Assembly: GCA_034660015.1 (NCBI GenBank)
Contig: JAYEII010000064.1
Span: 1-9,637 of the forward strand
Source: QEXZ01 sp034660015
GTDB lineage: Archaea; Halobacteriota; Syntropharchaeia; Alkanophagales; Methanospirareceae
Direction of reading: 5' to 3'
DNA length: 9,637 bases
The notes beneath the pieces are model-generated. The model did no database searches, was not told the origin of the DNA, and saw only the letters and a list, made by a program, of their open reading frames with translations. Position numbers and translations under genes: made by a program. Positions 1-6,508 of the stretch are shown here, one piece after another (within the stretch, counting starts at the first letter, position 1; each line of letters starts with the position of its first letter).

Positions 1-83
1 CCGCCGATTCCAAACATACCACTCATAAAACCCGCGAAAAGACCGATACCGATGTAAATGATGATTAATGTAGTTTGAGGCAT
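1..83 (-). CDS. TauE/SafE-family membrane transporter, N-terminal fragment
   Basis: The gene runs off the left edge, so only about 28 residues are visible. They begin MPQTTLIIIYIGIGLFAGFM and continue into SGMFGIGG. A hydrophobic first helix running into a G-F-x-S-G-x-F-G-I-G-G turn is the hallmark N-terminus of the TauE/SafE (formerly DUF81) family. Members of that family are multi-pass membrane proteins linked to export of sulfite, sulfoacetate or other organosulfur anions. The ATG at 83 lies 9 nt after the ATPase stop, and an in-frame TGA lies just upstream, so the start is well bounded. It is probably the last visible gene of the ABC operon. Placement behind a sulfonate-type ABC transporter supports a role with sulfite or sulfonates (inference); substrates in this family vary, and the rest of the protein is not seen. 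Confidence 0.8.
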   Translation of the reverse strand, partial: MPQTTLIIIYIGIGLFAGFMSGMFGIG

Positions 84-92
84 GTGAATTCA

Positions 93-866
93 TTAGACCG
101 AAATACACGCCTTTGAGCGTTCTAAACCGAGCAACATGAGCAACTTCTCCCTGAACTCATTCACTTCCATACTCGTTCGCTTCCTTGGTCTCGGTATATC
201 AATATCGAGGCACTTAACAAGACAACCCGGTCTCGAGGACATCACCGCAACTCTATCTGCGAGGTACACCGCTTCGTCAACGCTATGAGTCACGAACAGA
301 ACAGTTTTCTTTGTTCTTTTCCAGATTTCCAGCAGCTCTTCCTGAAGTATGTTTCTCGTTTGCGCATCCACCGAGCCAAAAGGTTCATCCATTAATAAAA
401 TAGATGGCTCCGTAGCAAGAGCTCTCGCAATCGCTACTCTTTGCTTCATGCCCCCTGAAAGTTCGTATGGGTAATGGTTTTCAAAACCTTGTAGTCCTAC
501 AAGCTCTATGTATTTCTCTGCAACCTCTCCCCGCACTTTATCCCCCACTCCTTTGATTTCCAGTCCGAATTCCACGTTCTTCAAAACCGTTCGCCACGGG
601 AATAACGAAAATTCCTGGAATACCATTCCCCTATCAGGAGAAGGTCCTTTCACCTCTTTTCCATCTAAAATAATCTCCCCACTGCTCGGGTGGTCTAAAC
701 CCGCTACCATTCTCAGCAACGTTGTTTTCCCACATCCCGAAGGACCAATAATACACAAAAATTCCGCTGGCGTGACTTCTATACTAATATCTTCCAATGC
801 CCCCATTTCCCCTTCTTCTGTGCTAAACGTCTTCGTTATATTCCGAATCTCAAGTTTGTGGTTCAT
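93..866 (-). CDS. NitT/TauT-family ABC transporter ATP-binding protein (SsuB/TauB-like)
   Basis: This is the cytoplasmic ATPase of an importer for nitrate/sulfonate/taurine-type substrates. All nucleotide-binding motifs are present in 257 residues, the normal length: Walker A GPSGCGKTT (41-49), Q-loop around Q84 in VFQEFSLFPW, signature LSGGM (136-140), Walker B ILLMDE (156-161), D-loop SVD (165-167) and switch histidine H194. The SLFPW segment after the Q-loop and the basic RPRKR region near residue 230 are typical of SsuB/TauB/NrtD-like proteins. The ATG lies 1 nt after the stop of the upstream binding protein (TAAAATG), implying translational coupling. It is the only ATPase gene seen, so it would act as a homodimer with the permease at 3077-3850. 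The family is secure; the substrate cannot be read from this subunit. Confidence 0.95.
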   Translation of the reverse strand: MNHKLEIRNITKTFSTEEGEMGALEDISIEVTPAEFLCIIGPSGCGKTTLLRMVAGLDHPSSGEIILDGKEVKGPSPDRGMVFQEFSLFPWRTVLKNVEFGLEIKGVGDKVRGEVAEKYIELVGLQGFENHYPYELSGGMKQRVAIARALATEPSILLMDEPFGSVDAQTRNILQEELLEIWKRTKKTVLFVTHSVDEAVYLADRVAVMSSRPGCLVKCLDIDIPRPRKRTSMEVNEFREKLLMLLGLERSKACISV

Positions 867-867
867 T

Positions 868-1887
868 TTAATCTTTTTTACTTCTTATTTCATCGTAGAA
901 GCTGGTATCAAAAATATCCTCTTCTTCAAGTACTTCAATTCCCCTCTCTTCATATCTCTCCCTGTTCAACTCGTAAATGACCCTCGCATATTCGAGCCCG
1001 TCCTCTATCTCTGCATGCGGGTTGTGAATCCAGTGCATACCAGTTACGTTTAGAGAGTGCATTATCGTTTTTACATTTATATTGTACCGCTTCCCAAAGA
1101 TTTCCGCTGCTTCGTCAGGGTACATATTTATGTACTCGGTGGCGCGAATATGTGTTTTGATTATTTGCTTAACCACCTCAGGATGTTCTCTAATTGTTTC
1201 TCCACTTGTAACTAAACAGCAGCATGCATGATGCTGCCACATCTCGCCTCCCACTATCACAATTATTCCATATCCTGCCTCTTCGATCATTGAAGGATAC
1301 GGAGTGCAGATAAAAGCAGCATCTACTGCTTTACTTCCAATAGCTGTGACCGCATCGCTCGGTCCCATTGCTTTTATATCTACATCCTCTTCCGGATCTA
1401 TCCCGTTATCCAAAAGCCACTTTGAGAGAATTGTATGCGGAATCGAACCAGGAGGGTAGGTTGCTATTGTCATATCTTTTAAAGAATGGGGCCCTTTATA
1501 TTTATCAGCAAGGTCCGAACGAACAACTAATGCGTCTCCCTGGGTCTCCACACCTGCAATTAATTTTGCATCTAAACCCTCATACATAGCGGAAATTGGT
1601 GGTGCCATACCTACATAAGCCATATCGATGTCCCCAGCAAGCATTGCGTGCATCTCTGAAGGTCCAGTAGTAAACTCTTTCATTTCGACCTTTTCTATGC
1701 CAAATTTCGCAAGGTCCTGTTCCCACCATCCTTTTTCGGATGCCAGTATCGCTGCTGTGTGATGGTTGATTGGTTGATATCCTATGGTGAGCTTTGTAGG
1801 CGCAGCCAGAAGATAAAAATGAGCGCCAATAGCAATTACTGCTGCTGCAATTATTATCCCAACTGCTATAACTGCTATCTTTTTCAT
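868..1887 (-). CDS. Sulfonate/taurine-type ABC substrate-binding protein, paralog 2 (membrane-anchored)
   Basis: This is an extracytoplasmic receptor of the SsuA/TauA/NMT1-like (type 2 periplasmic-binding) fold. From the ATG at 1887 it has 339 residues; a TTG at 1902 is an alternative start, but its AGGTG abuts the TTG. Residues 2-28 are a hydrophobic helix after MKK with no cysteine behind it, so it looks like an uncleaved membrane anchor or an ordinary signal peptide, not a lipoprotein. Typical family elements are TIGYQP at the domain start, AGDIDMAYVG, and YPPGSIPHTIL, the usual ligand-loop region. It is strikingly similar along its whole length to the protein at 3847-4875, including WLLDNGIDP, DVDIKAMGPSDA, IIKTHIRATEY and YELNRERYE. 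The two are clearly tandem-operon paralogs. Three consecutive cysteines occur at 222-224 (HACCCL), as in the paralog. It lies 23 nt after the radical SAM gene and directly before the ATPase. The ligand is unknown. Confidence 0.9.
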   Translation of the reverse strand: MKKIAVIAVGIIIAAAVIAIGAHFYLLAAPTKLTIGYQPINHHTAAILASEKGWWEQDLAKFGIEKVEMKEFTTGPSEMHAMLAGDIDMAYVGMAPPISAMYEGLDAKLIAGVETQGDALVVRSDLADKYKGPHSLKDMTIATYPPGSIPHTILSKWLLDNGIDPEEDVDIKAMGPSDAVTAIGSKAVDAAFICTPYPSMIEEAGYGIIVIVGGEMWQHHACCCLVTSGETIREHPEVVKQIIKTHIRATEYINMYPDEAAEIFGKRYNINVKTIMHSLNVTGMHWIHNPHAEIEDGLEYARVIYELNRERYEERGIEVLEEEDIFDTSFYDEIRSKKD

Positions 1888-1910
1888 GTTACTTCTTTCC
1901 AAGCACCTTT

Positions 1911-3080
1911 CTAAATACCATATTTCAACAACTCATGTAGAGGGAAACAGCCGTTACACCTTCCACAACCTGCTTTCGTTTTTAATGGGTTCAATCCATA
2001 ATCTCTAATCGTATCTAACCATGCTTCATAAACCACAATTGCGTCTTCCAAAGTAGGAGGCTTCTTTCTTTCATAATCCGCACCATACAATGGTCTGAAG
2101 GGTTTTGGCAAGGGTACTGCTCCCGCTTCTGCTATCGCTTTGATCCCTTCAACGGTTTTCTCCTTTGGTTCGAGTCCTATCAATATCCACGATTCCACTT
2201 GATTCTCTCCAAATATCTCTATGGCTTCTCTCATAGCCTTTAAATAATCAGCTGCCGAATTATCCCTATTTTTTCCCGGAATTACTTCTTTTCTTGCACT
2301 CTCATCATAAACCTCTAAATTAAAACTGATTTCCGTAGTACCCGCAGAATAAAGAGTTTCCATTTCCTCGGGTTCAACTGGACAAATTTGTATACCAATC
2401 GGGAGTTCACTAACTGCTTTTATAGCAGAAATTGTCCCTTCATAATCTCTTACTGCATTTTCCAGCATCCCAGAGTTTATGTTTATATCTTTTGGTTCCA
2501 CGTATTTCTTCCTTTTTTCAAGGTCTTGCTCTGAAAGGTCTGGATTGTATTTATCTTCAATATCATAGTACGCCCTGAGTTCTGAAGTCTTTTCTATTTC
2601 CTGTATTGCTCTTGCAATATCTTCCGGTTTATGACTTACCACCTCTTCACCAACATCAATTATACAAAACTTACATCCTTCGCCATGCTGCTTATAACTG
2701 CAGAAATTTGACAATAGCGTCGCAAGAGAATCTTTTCCATGCAATTGTATCTCGTTGAATGGAGGGGTAGAATGCCATTTTGGTTCCCTTAGTGTAGCGC
2801 CGATAGCTTTTTTACCATTCTCCAATATCCAGCCTTTGTTATCTATTATCTTGAATTCAAAAGGTGATTCTTCCAGGAAGGGCTGTAAAACGCCTATATT
2901 ACAGGGTTCTCCAGAATCTAAAATGAAGTCTTTACCACTTCCCGCAACCCCCGCTCTTGACTTCCCGCCCCCAACGTATTCATCTGGTACTATCTCAGGG
3001 TAATATCTCGCATTTGGATTCACTTTTAGCCCTTTGCAGAGCAAGCCAATTTTCAACCGGGTAATATCTTTATTTCTCAT
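1911..3080 (-). CDS. Radical SAM protein with atypical CX8CX2C motif, inside ABC operon
   Basis: The 389-residue protein has a variant radical SAM cluster motif. C127, C136 and C139 form CX8CX2C (NFCSYKQHGEGCKFC) in place of CX3CX2C, with the usual aromatic residue before the third cysteine. The rest fits the fold: LHGKDSLAT just upstream, a mid-protein SAGTTEISFNLEVYDE segment followed by PGKNR, an SWILIGLEP strand, and a late PFRPLYG. A C-terminal CGRCNGC (C372, C375, C378) could bind a second iron-sulfur cluster. From memory, the layout recalls the MSMEG_0568-type radical SAM family and, more distantly, BioB/HydE-like enzymes; no specific reaction can be assigned. The ATG at 3080 overlaps the permease stop by ATGA, so I prefer it to a start at 3101. 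Its position between permease and second receptor implies that it processes the imported compound or makes something needed for its use (inference). Confidence 0.85.
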   Translation of the reverse strand: MRNKDITRLKIGLLCKGLKVNPNARYYPEIVPDEYVGGGKSRAGVAGSGKDFILDSGEPCNIGVLQPFLEESPFEFKIIDNKGWILENGKKAIGATLREPKWHSTPPFNEIQLHGKDSLATLLSNFCSYKQHGEGCKFCIIDVGEEVVSHKPEDIARAIQEIEKTSELRAYYDIEDKYNPDLSEQDLEKRKKYVEPKDININSGMLENAVRDYEGTISAIKAVSELPIGIQICPVEPEEMETLYSAGTTEISFNLEVYDESARKEVIPGKNRDNSAADYLKAMREAIEIFGENQVESWILIGLEPKEKTVEGIKAIAEAGAVPLPKPFRPLYGADYERKKPPTLEDAIVVYEAWLDTIRDYGLNPLKTKAGCGRCNGCFPLHELLKYGI

Positions 3081-3850
3081 TTCACTATCCCCTTCTTCCA
3101 TTTTAATAGTTTATCCTCTACAAAATGCCTGAATAAGCGGTCTAAGCACAGCGCTACCAGCCCTAAAACAAGCATGTACGCTACCACGTAGTCCATCTGA
3201 TGTAGAAAATAAAATTTCTGGAATAGGCGATAGCCAAGTCCACTATCGCTAACTCCGAACATTTCCGCTGCGACTACACACATCCATCCAACCCCCATTC
3301 CAACTCGAGTGCCGGTAGCAATAGAAGGAAGCGCATAGGGAAAAGCAACATATTTTATCTGCTTTTTATCGCTTATGCATCCTAACACTTTTCCCGTCTC
3401 CACCAATACCTTTGGCACATTGCGAAATCCAGTATAGCTGTCAATTAAGATTGGGAAGAATGCGCCGATGAAGATGATAAATCCCGCGGCATAGTGCGTC
3501 AAATGGAACCAGATCATTGCGATGGGTATCCAAGCGAGAGGAGGTATTGGTCTCAGAATTTCAACGATTGGGTCAATAGCTTTGAATATGTTCCTGGACC
3601 ACCCCATACCAATTGCCAGAGGAAGTGCTGCAGCAAAAGCCAATCCCAGCCCTATACCAAAGTGCAGTAGGCTGATGAGCACATCAGCTATTAAAACATC
3701 CCTAAGCGCATAAATGGAAAAAATAACGGCTGAGAAGCGTGGCAAAAATAACGGATTTTTTATCACGTATCCCGCCGTAAACTCCCAGAGGAGGAGGACT
3801 GCGGTTAGAGGAACTAACCACAGCCATTTTTCTTTTGTCGGCAGCTTCAT
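3077..3850 (-). CDS. NitT/TauT-family ABC transporter permease (SsuC/TauC-like)
   Basis: The 257-residue inner-membrane permease has the BPD_transp_1 fold. Hydrophobic segments lie near residues 9-28, 56-82, 104-136, 180-200 and 220-240. RPIPPLAWIPIAMIWF (100-115) is a conserved signature of SsuC/TauC/NrtB permeases. The cytoplasmic EAA loop is recognisable from about 151 to 180 (ETGKVLGC...FPYALPSIATG), where the ATPase docks. Only one permease is encoded, so it would dimerise. Its ATG overlaps the stop of the upstream binding protein by four bases (ATGA), and its own stop overlaps the radical SAM start in the same way, giving three coupled genes in a row. The family call is firm; the ligand is likely an oxyanion or organic anion of sulfonate/taurine type by family only. 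Confidence 0.95.
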   Translation of the reverse strand: MKLPTKEKWLWLVPLTAVLLLWEFTAGYVIKNPLFLPRFSAVIFSIYALRDVLIADVLISLLHFGIGLGLAFAAALPLAIGMGWSRNIFKAIDPIVEILRPIPPLAWIPIAMIWFHLTHYAAGFIIFIGAFFPILIDSYTGFRNVPKVLVETGKVLGCISDKKQIKYVAFPYALPSIATGTRVGMGVGWMCVVAAEMFGVSDSGLGYRLFQKFYFLHQMDYVVAYMLVLGLVALCLDRLFRHFVEDKLLKWKKGIVK

Positions 3851-4875
3851 CTTTCCCTCGTTACCTCGTCATAGAAGCGGGTATCAAAGATGTCTTTTTC
3901 TTCAAGCACTTCAATACCCATTCCCTCATATCTCTCTCTATTCAGTTCGTAGATCACCTTCGCGTATTCGATGCCCGATTCCACCTGAAGATGTGGGTCG
4001 TGAATCCAGTGCATATCTGTTGCGTCTATCGAGTGCTTTATCGTTGATACATTTGCGTTTTCCCATTTTGCATAAATCTCTGCCGCTTCTTCGGGATGTG
4101 CGATTTCGTATTCCGTGGCACGTATATGTGTTTTTATTATCTGCTTCAGCATCTCCGGGTGTTCTCTAATCATTTTCCCACTCGCAGCTAAGCAGCAACA
4201 TGCGTGGTCCTGCCACATCAAACCCGACCATTCAACAATTACTCCATTGCCTTCCTCTACGATTATCGTTGGTGTTGGACTGGGAAGAAAGACAGCATCC
4301 ACGGTTTTGGCTCCGATAGCGGTAGCGGCATCGCTTGGACCCATTGCCTTTATATCTACATCCTCGGTCGGGTCTATTCCGTTATCTAAAAGCCATTTCG
4401 AAAGGATTGTATGCTGAATCGACCCGGGTGGAAAGGTGGCGATTGACTTGCCTTTTAAAGAAAGAGGCCCCTCGTATTTATCGGCGAGCTCTGAACGGAT
4501 AACTATCGCGGACCCTTGAGTCTGGACGCCTGCAACTATCTTTGCATCTAAACCTTCGTACAGAGCGGCAATAGGTGGCGAAACTCCGACATACGCTACG
4601 TCAAGGTCTCCGGCAATCATTGCATGCATCTCTGGAGGTCCCGAAGGGAATTCCTTCATTGTAACTTTTTCTATACCAAATTGCGCGAGATCCTCTTCCC
4701 ACCATCCGTTTTCGGATGCTAACATCGCTGCAATTTGATGTGTGCTTGGTTGATAGCCAATGTTGAGTGTAGTCATCTTTGCTGGTTTTTCTTCTATGCA
4801 CCCAATTCCAAAAACCACTACTGCAATTATTCCTACAGCCATTATTCCCCCTATAATTGCGGTTCTCTTTTCCAT
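3847..4875 (-). CDS. Sulfonate/taurine-type ABC substrate-binding lipoprotein, paralog 1
   Basis: This is the first gene of the transport operon. The ATG at 4875 gives 342 residues and sits 4 nt after AGGAGGTGAT, a near-perfect Shine-Dalgarno. A GTG at 4884 in the same frame lies inside that Shine-Dalgarno and is unlikely to be the start. A basic MEKR head, a hydrophobic helix and the sequence FGIGC (Cys26) followed by IEEKP look like a lipoprotein signal, so the protein is probably lipid-anchored outside the membrane. The mature part starts LNIGYQP and shows the SsuA/TauA/NMT1-like elements AGDLDVAYVG and FPPGSIQHTIL. It is a close paralog of the receptor at 868-1887, sharing the WQDHACCCL region with three adjacent cysteines (226-228) and the C-terminal LEEKDIFDTRFYDE. 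It ends in a 4-bp overlap with the permease. Having two receptors with one permease suggests two related ligands. Confidence 0.92.
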   Translation of the reverse strand: MEKRTAIIGGIMAVGIIAVVVFGIGCIEEKPAKMTTLNIGYQPSTHQIAAMLASENGWWEEDLAQFGIEKVTMKEFPSGPPEMHAMIAGDLDVAYVGVSPPIAALYEGLDAKIVAGVQTQGSAIVIRSELADKYEGPLSLKGKSIATFPPGSIQHTILSKWLLDNGIDPTEDVDIKAMGPSDAATAIGAKTVDAVFLPSPTPTIIVEEGNGVIVEWSGLMWQDHACCCLAASGKMIREHPEMLKQIIKTHIRATEYEIAHPEEAAEIYAKWENANVSTIKHSIDATDMHWIHDPHLQVESGIEYAKVIYELNRERYEGMGIEVLEEKDIFDTRFYDEVTRER

Positions 4876-4879
4876 ACTA

Positions 4880-4889
4880 ATCACCTCCT
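4880..4889 (-). promoter_or_regulatory. Strong Shine-Dalgarno of the transport operon
   Basis: On the minus strand this reads AGGAGGTGAT followed by TAGT and ATG. The long match to the archaeal 16S 3' end fixes the start of the binding protein at 4875. Neighbouring com genes have no comparable site, so the two operons seem to start translation differently. Confidence 0.8.
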
Positions 4890-4920
4890 AAATTTTTCCA
4901 TTCTGTACTATCAAACATTT

Positions 4921-4960
4921 TTTTATACACAAATATTTTTTCTTCTTGTCCGTATTTAAA
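4921..4960 (-). promoter_or_regulatory. Candidate TATA boxes for the transport operon
   Basis: Two archaeal TATA-like elements are visible on the minus strand: TTTAAATA (4953-4960) and TGTATAAAA (4921-4929). With the usual 25-27 nt spacing they would give starts near 4930 or 4899, leaving a leader of roughly 55 or 23 nt that contains the Shine-Dalgarno. Which is used cannot be told from sequence. The rest of 4961-5031 is AT-rich, with no gene seen. Confidence 0.4.
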
Positions 4961-5031
4961 TGTTTCTATTTTTGTCTATTAAATTGTCTTATTGTATAAC
5001 AAACCCGCAAAATATGAATGAGAGATAATTC

Positions 5032-5131
5032 NNNNNNNNNNNNNNNNNNNNNNNNNNNNNNNNNNNNNNNNNNNNNNNNNNNNNNNNNNNNNNNNNNNNN
5101 NNNNNNNNNNNNNNNNNNNNNNNNNNNNNNN
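5032..5131. other. Assembly gap, exactly 100 N
   Basis: A run of 100 undetermined bases lies between the CoM genes and the transport operon. The round number is typical of a scaffold gap of unknown size, so anything from a short spacer to additional genes may be missing. The 3' end and terminator of the comDE transcript fall in or next to it. Confidence 0.97.
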
Positions 5132-5136
5132 TATCG

Positions 5137-6288
5137 CTAAAGTATAGCCTTCATAAATCTTCTCTTTATTTGCTCTGGTGTCAATTTTATGTTCCCTACT
5201 GTGGGGCTCTGCCCCATGATGCCCGGTTTCACTATTACATGAATGAATCTCGGTCCTTTATTGTCATACAAACCCTCGATAGTTGAGCGCAACTCCTTCT
5301 CGGTGTGTACTTTTTTTGTTTCCTTTATTCCTGCACTTATCGCCATTAATTCCATATCCACTTGTGAATAAGCATTCGTCAACTGGTCCCCTGTGCTTCC
5401 TAATGTGCCATTATCCAGACAAAAAATGGAGAGATTTTTTGGGCTTTCCGCTGCTATTATGGGCAATACACTGGTTGCTAACAAACTCCCATCACCGTCG
5501 AGAACAACCGTTTCTCTTTTCGTTTTTAATGCCATTCCCAAGCCTATTGAAGACGCCTGACTATAACTGCCCAGCATATAAAAATTCCGCTCTCTATCAC
5601 TAATCTCATACAATTCCTTGCTTGGTATGCCAATATTGGAGACAATCGCTTCTTCATCTAAATATTCTGCTATTGTTTTTATTGCATCGTATCTCGTCAT
5701 CTCTGGCTCGTGAATCGTTTTTTTATATTCCAGGATAGTTTCCCTTTCTCGTTTTGGAAAATGCACCATGACTTCTGCTTTTTCTTCTCCTTCTCCTTCT
5801 TTCTGCCAAGTTTTTGGGGAAATCAATGCAACGTGAGTTCCATTATTTTCATACGCATCGCAAATAACGTTGTCTATCAAATCTATTTTGGAATTGTCAT
5901 CTATTACCGTGTAGGGAATATCAAACGCTTTTAACATCCCGGGTAGGTTTTTATTAAACGGTATTTGAGCTGGTATCTTTTCCTTATAAACGCCTCTCCA
6001 ACTCGTTATTATCGGCAAAGGCAGCTCGTAGGTTCTGGTAAGGGACATTAACGCATTCATGGAATTGCCCAATCCGGAACTTTGCATAACTATCGCGGGT
6101 TTTCCAAGAGCGAGATATGCACCAGCACATATTCCAATCCCATCTTCTTCCTTGTTTATAGCGACCTCGTGAAAGTGTTGAGGAATAAGACAAAAAAGAC
6201 TTTTGGCTTTACCGCATGGTAATGTTGCTACAATATCTATTCCGTTATCTTTCATTATTTCTATTATCTTCTCTTCTATTTCGCGCAT
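5137..6288 (-). CDS. comDE: Sulfopyruvate decarboxylase, fused alpha and beta subunits (ComD-ComE)
   Basis: This thiamine-diphosphate enzyme converts 3-sulfopyruvate to sulfoacetaldehyde plus CO2 in CoM synthesis. Residues 1 to about 165 match the alpha subunit (ComD): VATLPCGKAK, then NKEEDGIGICAGAYLALGKP holding the conserved TPP-activating glutamate (E47 or E48), then QSSGLGNSMNAL. After a charged linker of roughly residues 165-195, the beta subunit (ComE) follows, with the TPP/Mg site GDGS at 265-268 and its partner DNGTLGSTG at 292-300. At 383 residues it equals the sum of the two subunits, which are separate genes in Methanocaldococcus jannaschii. No stop or frameshift interrupts it. 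There is no Shine-Dalgarno before the ATG. A TATA-like CTTTATATAC lies only about 13 nt upstream, too close to serve this start in the usual geometry. A weaker CTAAATAG near 6322 would fit a short leader. Both active-site halves look intact. Confidence 0.93.
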   Translation of the reverse strand: MREIEEKIIEIMKDNGIDIVATLPCGKAKSLFCLIPQHFHEVAINKEEDGIGICAGAYLALGKPAIVMQSSGLGNSMNALMSLTRTYELPLPIITSWRGVYKEKIPAQIPFNKNLPGMLKAFDIPYTVIDDNSKIDLIDNVICDAYENNGTHVALISPKTWQKEGEGEEKAEVMVHFPKRERETILEYKKTIHEPEMTRYDAIKTIAEYLDEEAIVSNIGIPSKELYEISDRERNFYMLGSYSQASSIGLGMALKTKRETVVLDGDGSLLATSVLPIIAAESPKNLSIFCLDNGTLGSTGDQLTNAYSQVDMELMAISAGIKETKKVHTEKELRSTIEGLYDNKGPRFIHVIVKPGIMGQSPTVGNIKLTPEQIKRRFMKAIL

Positions 6289-6325
6289 TTTTTATTGTAT
6301 ATAAAGTATAACATCTACCTATTTA

Positions 6326-6452
6326 GGACGCAGATTTACACGGATTTACGCAGAAAACTATTTCCTCAAAACACGATAGAAGATTCTAATAATCTCCTCC
6401 GTCTATTAAACCTTATATTTAAAATCCTGATTATCCGCGTTCATCTGCGTCC
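6326..6452. repeat. Long imperfect inverted repeat between comB and comDE
   Basis: The left arm at 6326-6345 starts GGACGCAGAT and the right arm at 6433-6452 ends ATCTGCGTCC. The two 20-base arms match at 17 positions by eye. The loop of about 87 bases is AT-rich and has no gene. Arms of this GGACGCAGATTTACACGG type recur, in my memory, as dispersed repeats in many unrelated anaerobe genomes. Together with the tandem unit at 6486-6503 it accounts for most of the 220-base space between the two com genes. Confidence 0.75.
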
Positions 6453-6485
6453 GATTATCAAAAATTGTTCTTTCTTGTTTGTAAT

Positions 6486-6503
6486 TTGGTGCTTGGTGCT
6501 TGG
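6486..6503. repeat. Short tandem repeat TTGGTGC at 3' end of comB
   Basis: Two perfect copies of TTGGTGC (6486-6492, 6493-6499) are followed by a partial third (TTGG), flanked by GTAATT and AATTTT. It lies six bases downstream of the comB stop codon. The wording resembles another widely dispersed intergenic repeat type, but it is too short to classify. Confidence 0.4.
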
Positions 6504-6508
6504 AATTT

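Noticed and set aside
508..1053. Open frame of 181 codons on the plus strand
   Set aside because: It runs antisense through the ATPase and receptor 2, and its translation shows no domain or composition typical of a real protein.
3081..3101. Longer N-terminus for the radical SAM protein (MEEGDSE)
   Set aside because: The ATG at 3080 forms an ATGA overlap with the permease stop, the same coupling seen at the previous junction; the longer form adds only a short acidic tail.
93..4875. Naming the transporter as a specific nitrate, taurine or thiamine-precursor system
   Set aside because: ATPase, permease and receptor motifs place it only in the broad NitT/TauT family; the ligand is not readable, so only a sulfonate-type lean from context is given.
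4882..4884. GTG as start of receptor 1
   Set aside because: The GTG is part of the AGGAGGTGAT ribosome-binding site; the ATG at 4875 is correctly spaced behind it.
6297..6306. CTTTATATAC as the comDE promoter
   Set aside because: It is only about 13 nt before the ATG, so a normal 25-27 nt spacing would start transcription inside the gene; the ComD N-terminus matches the family from the first residues, so the ATG itself is kept.
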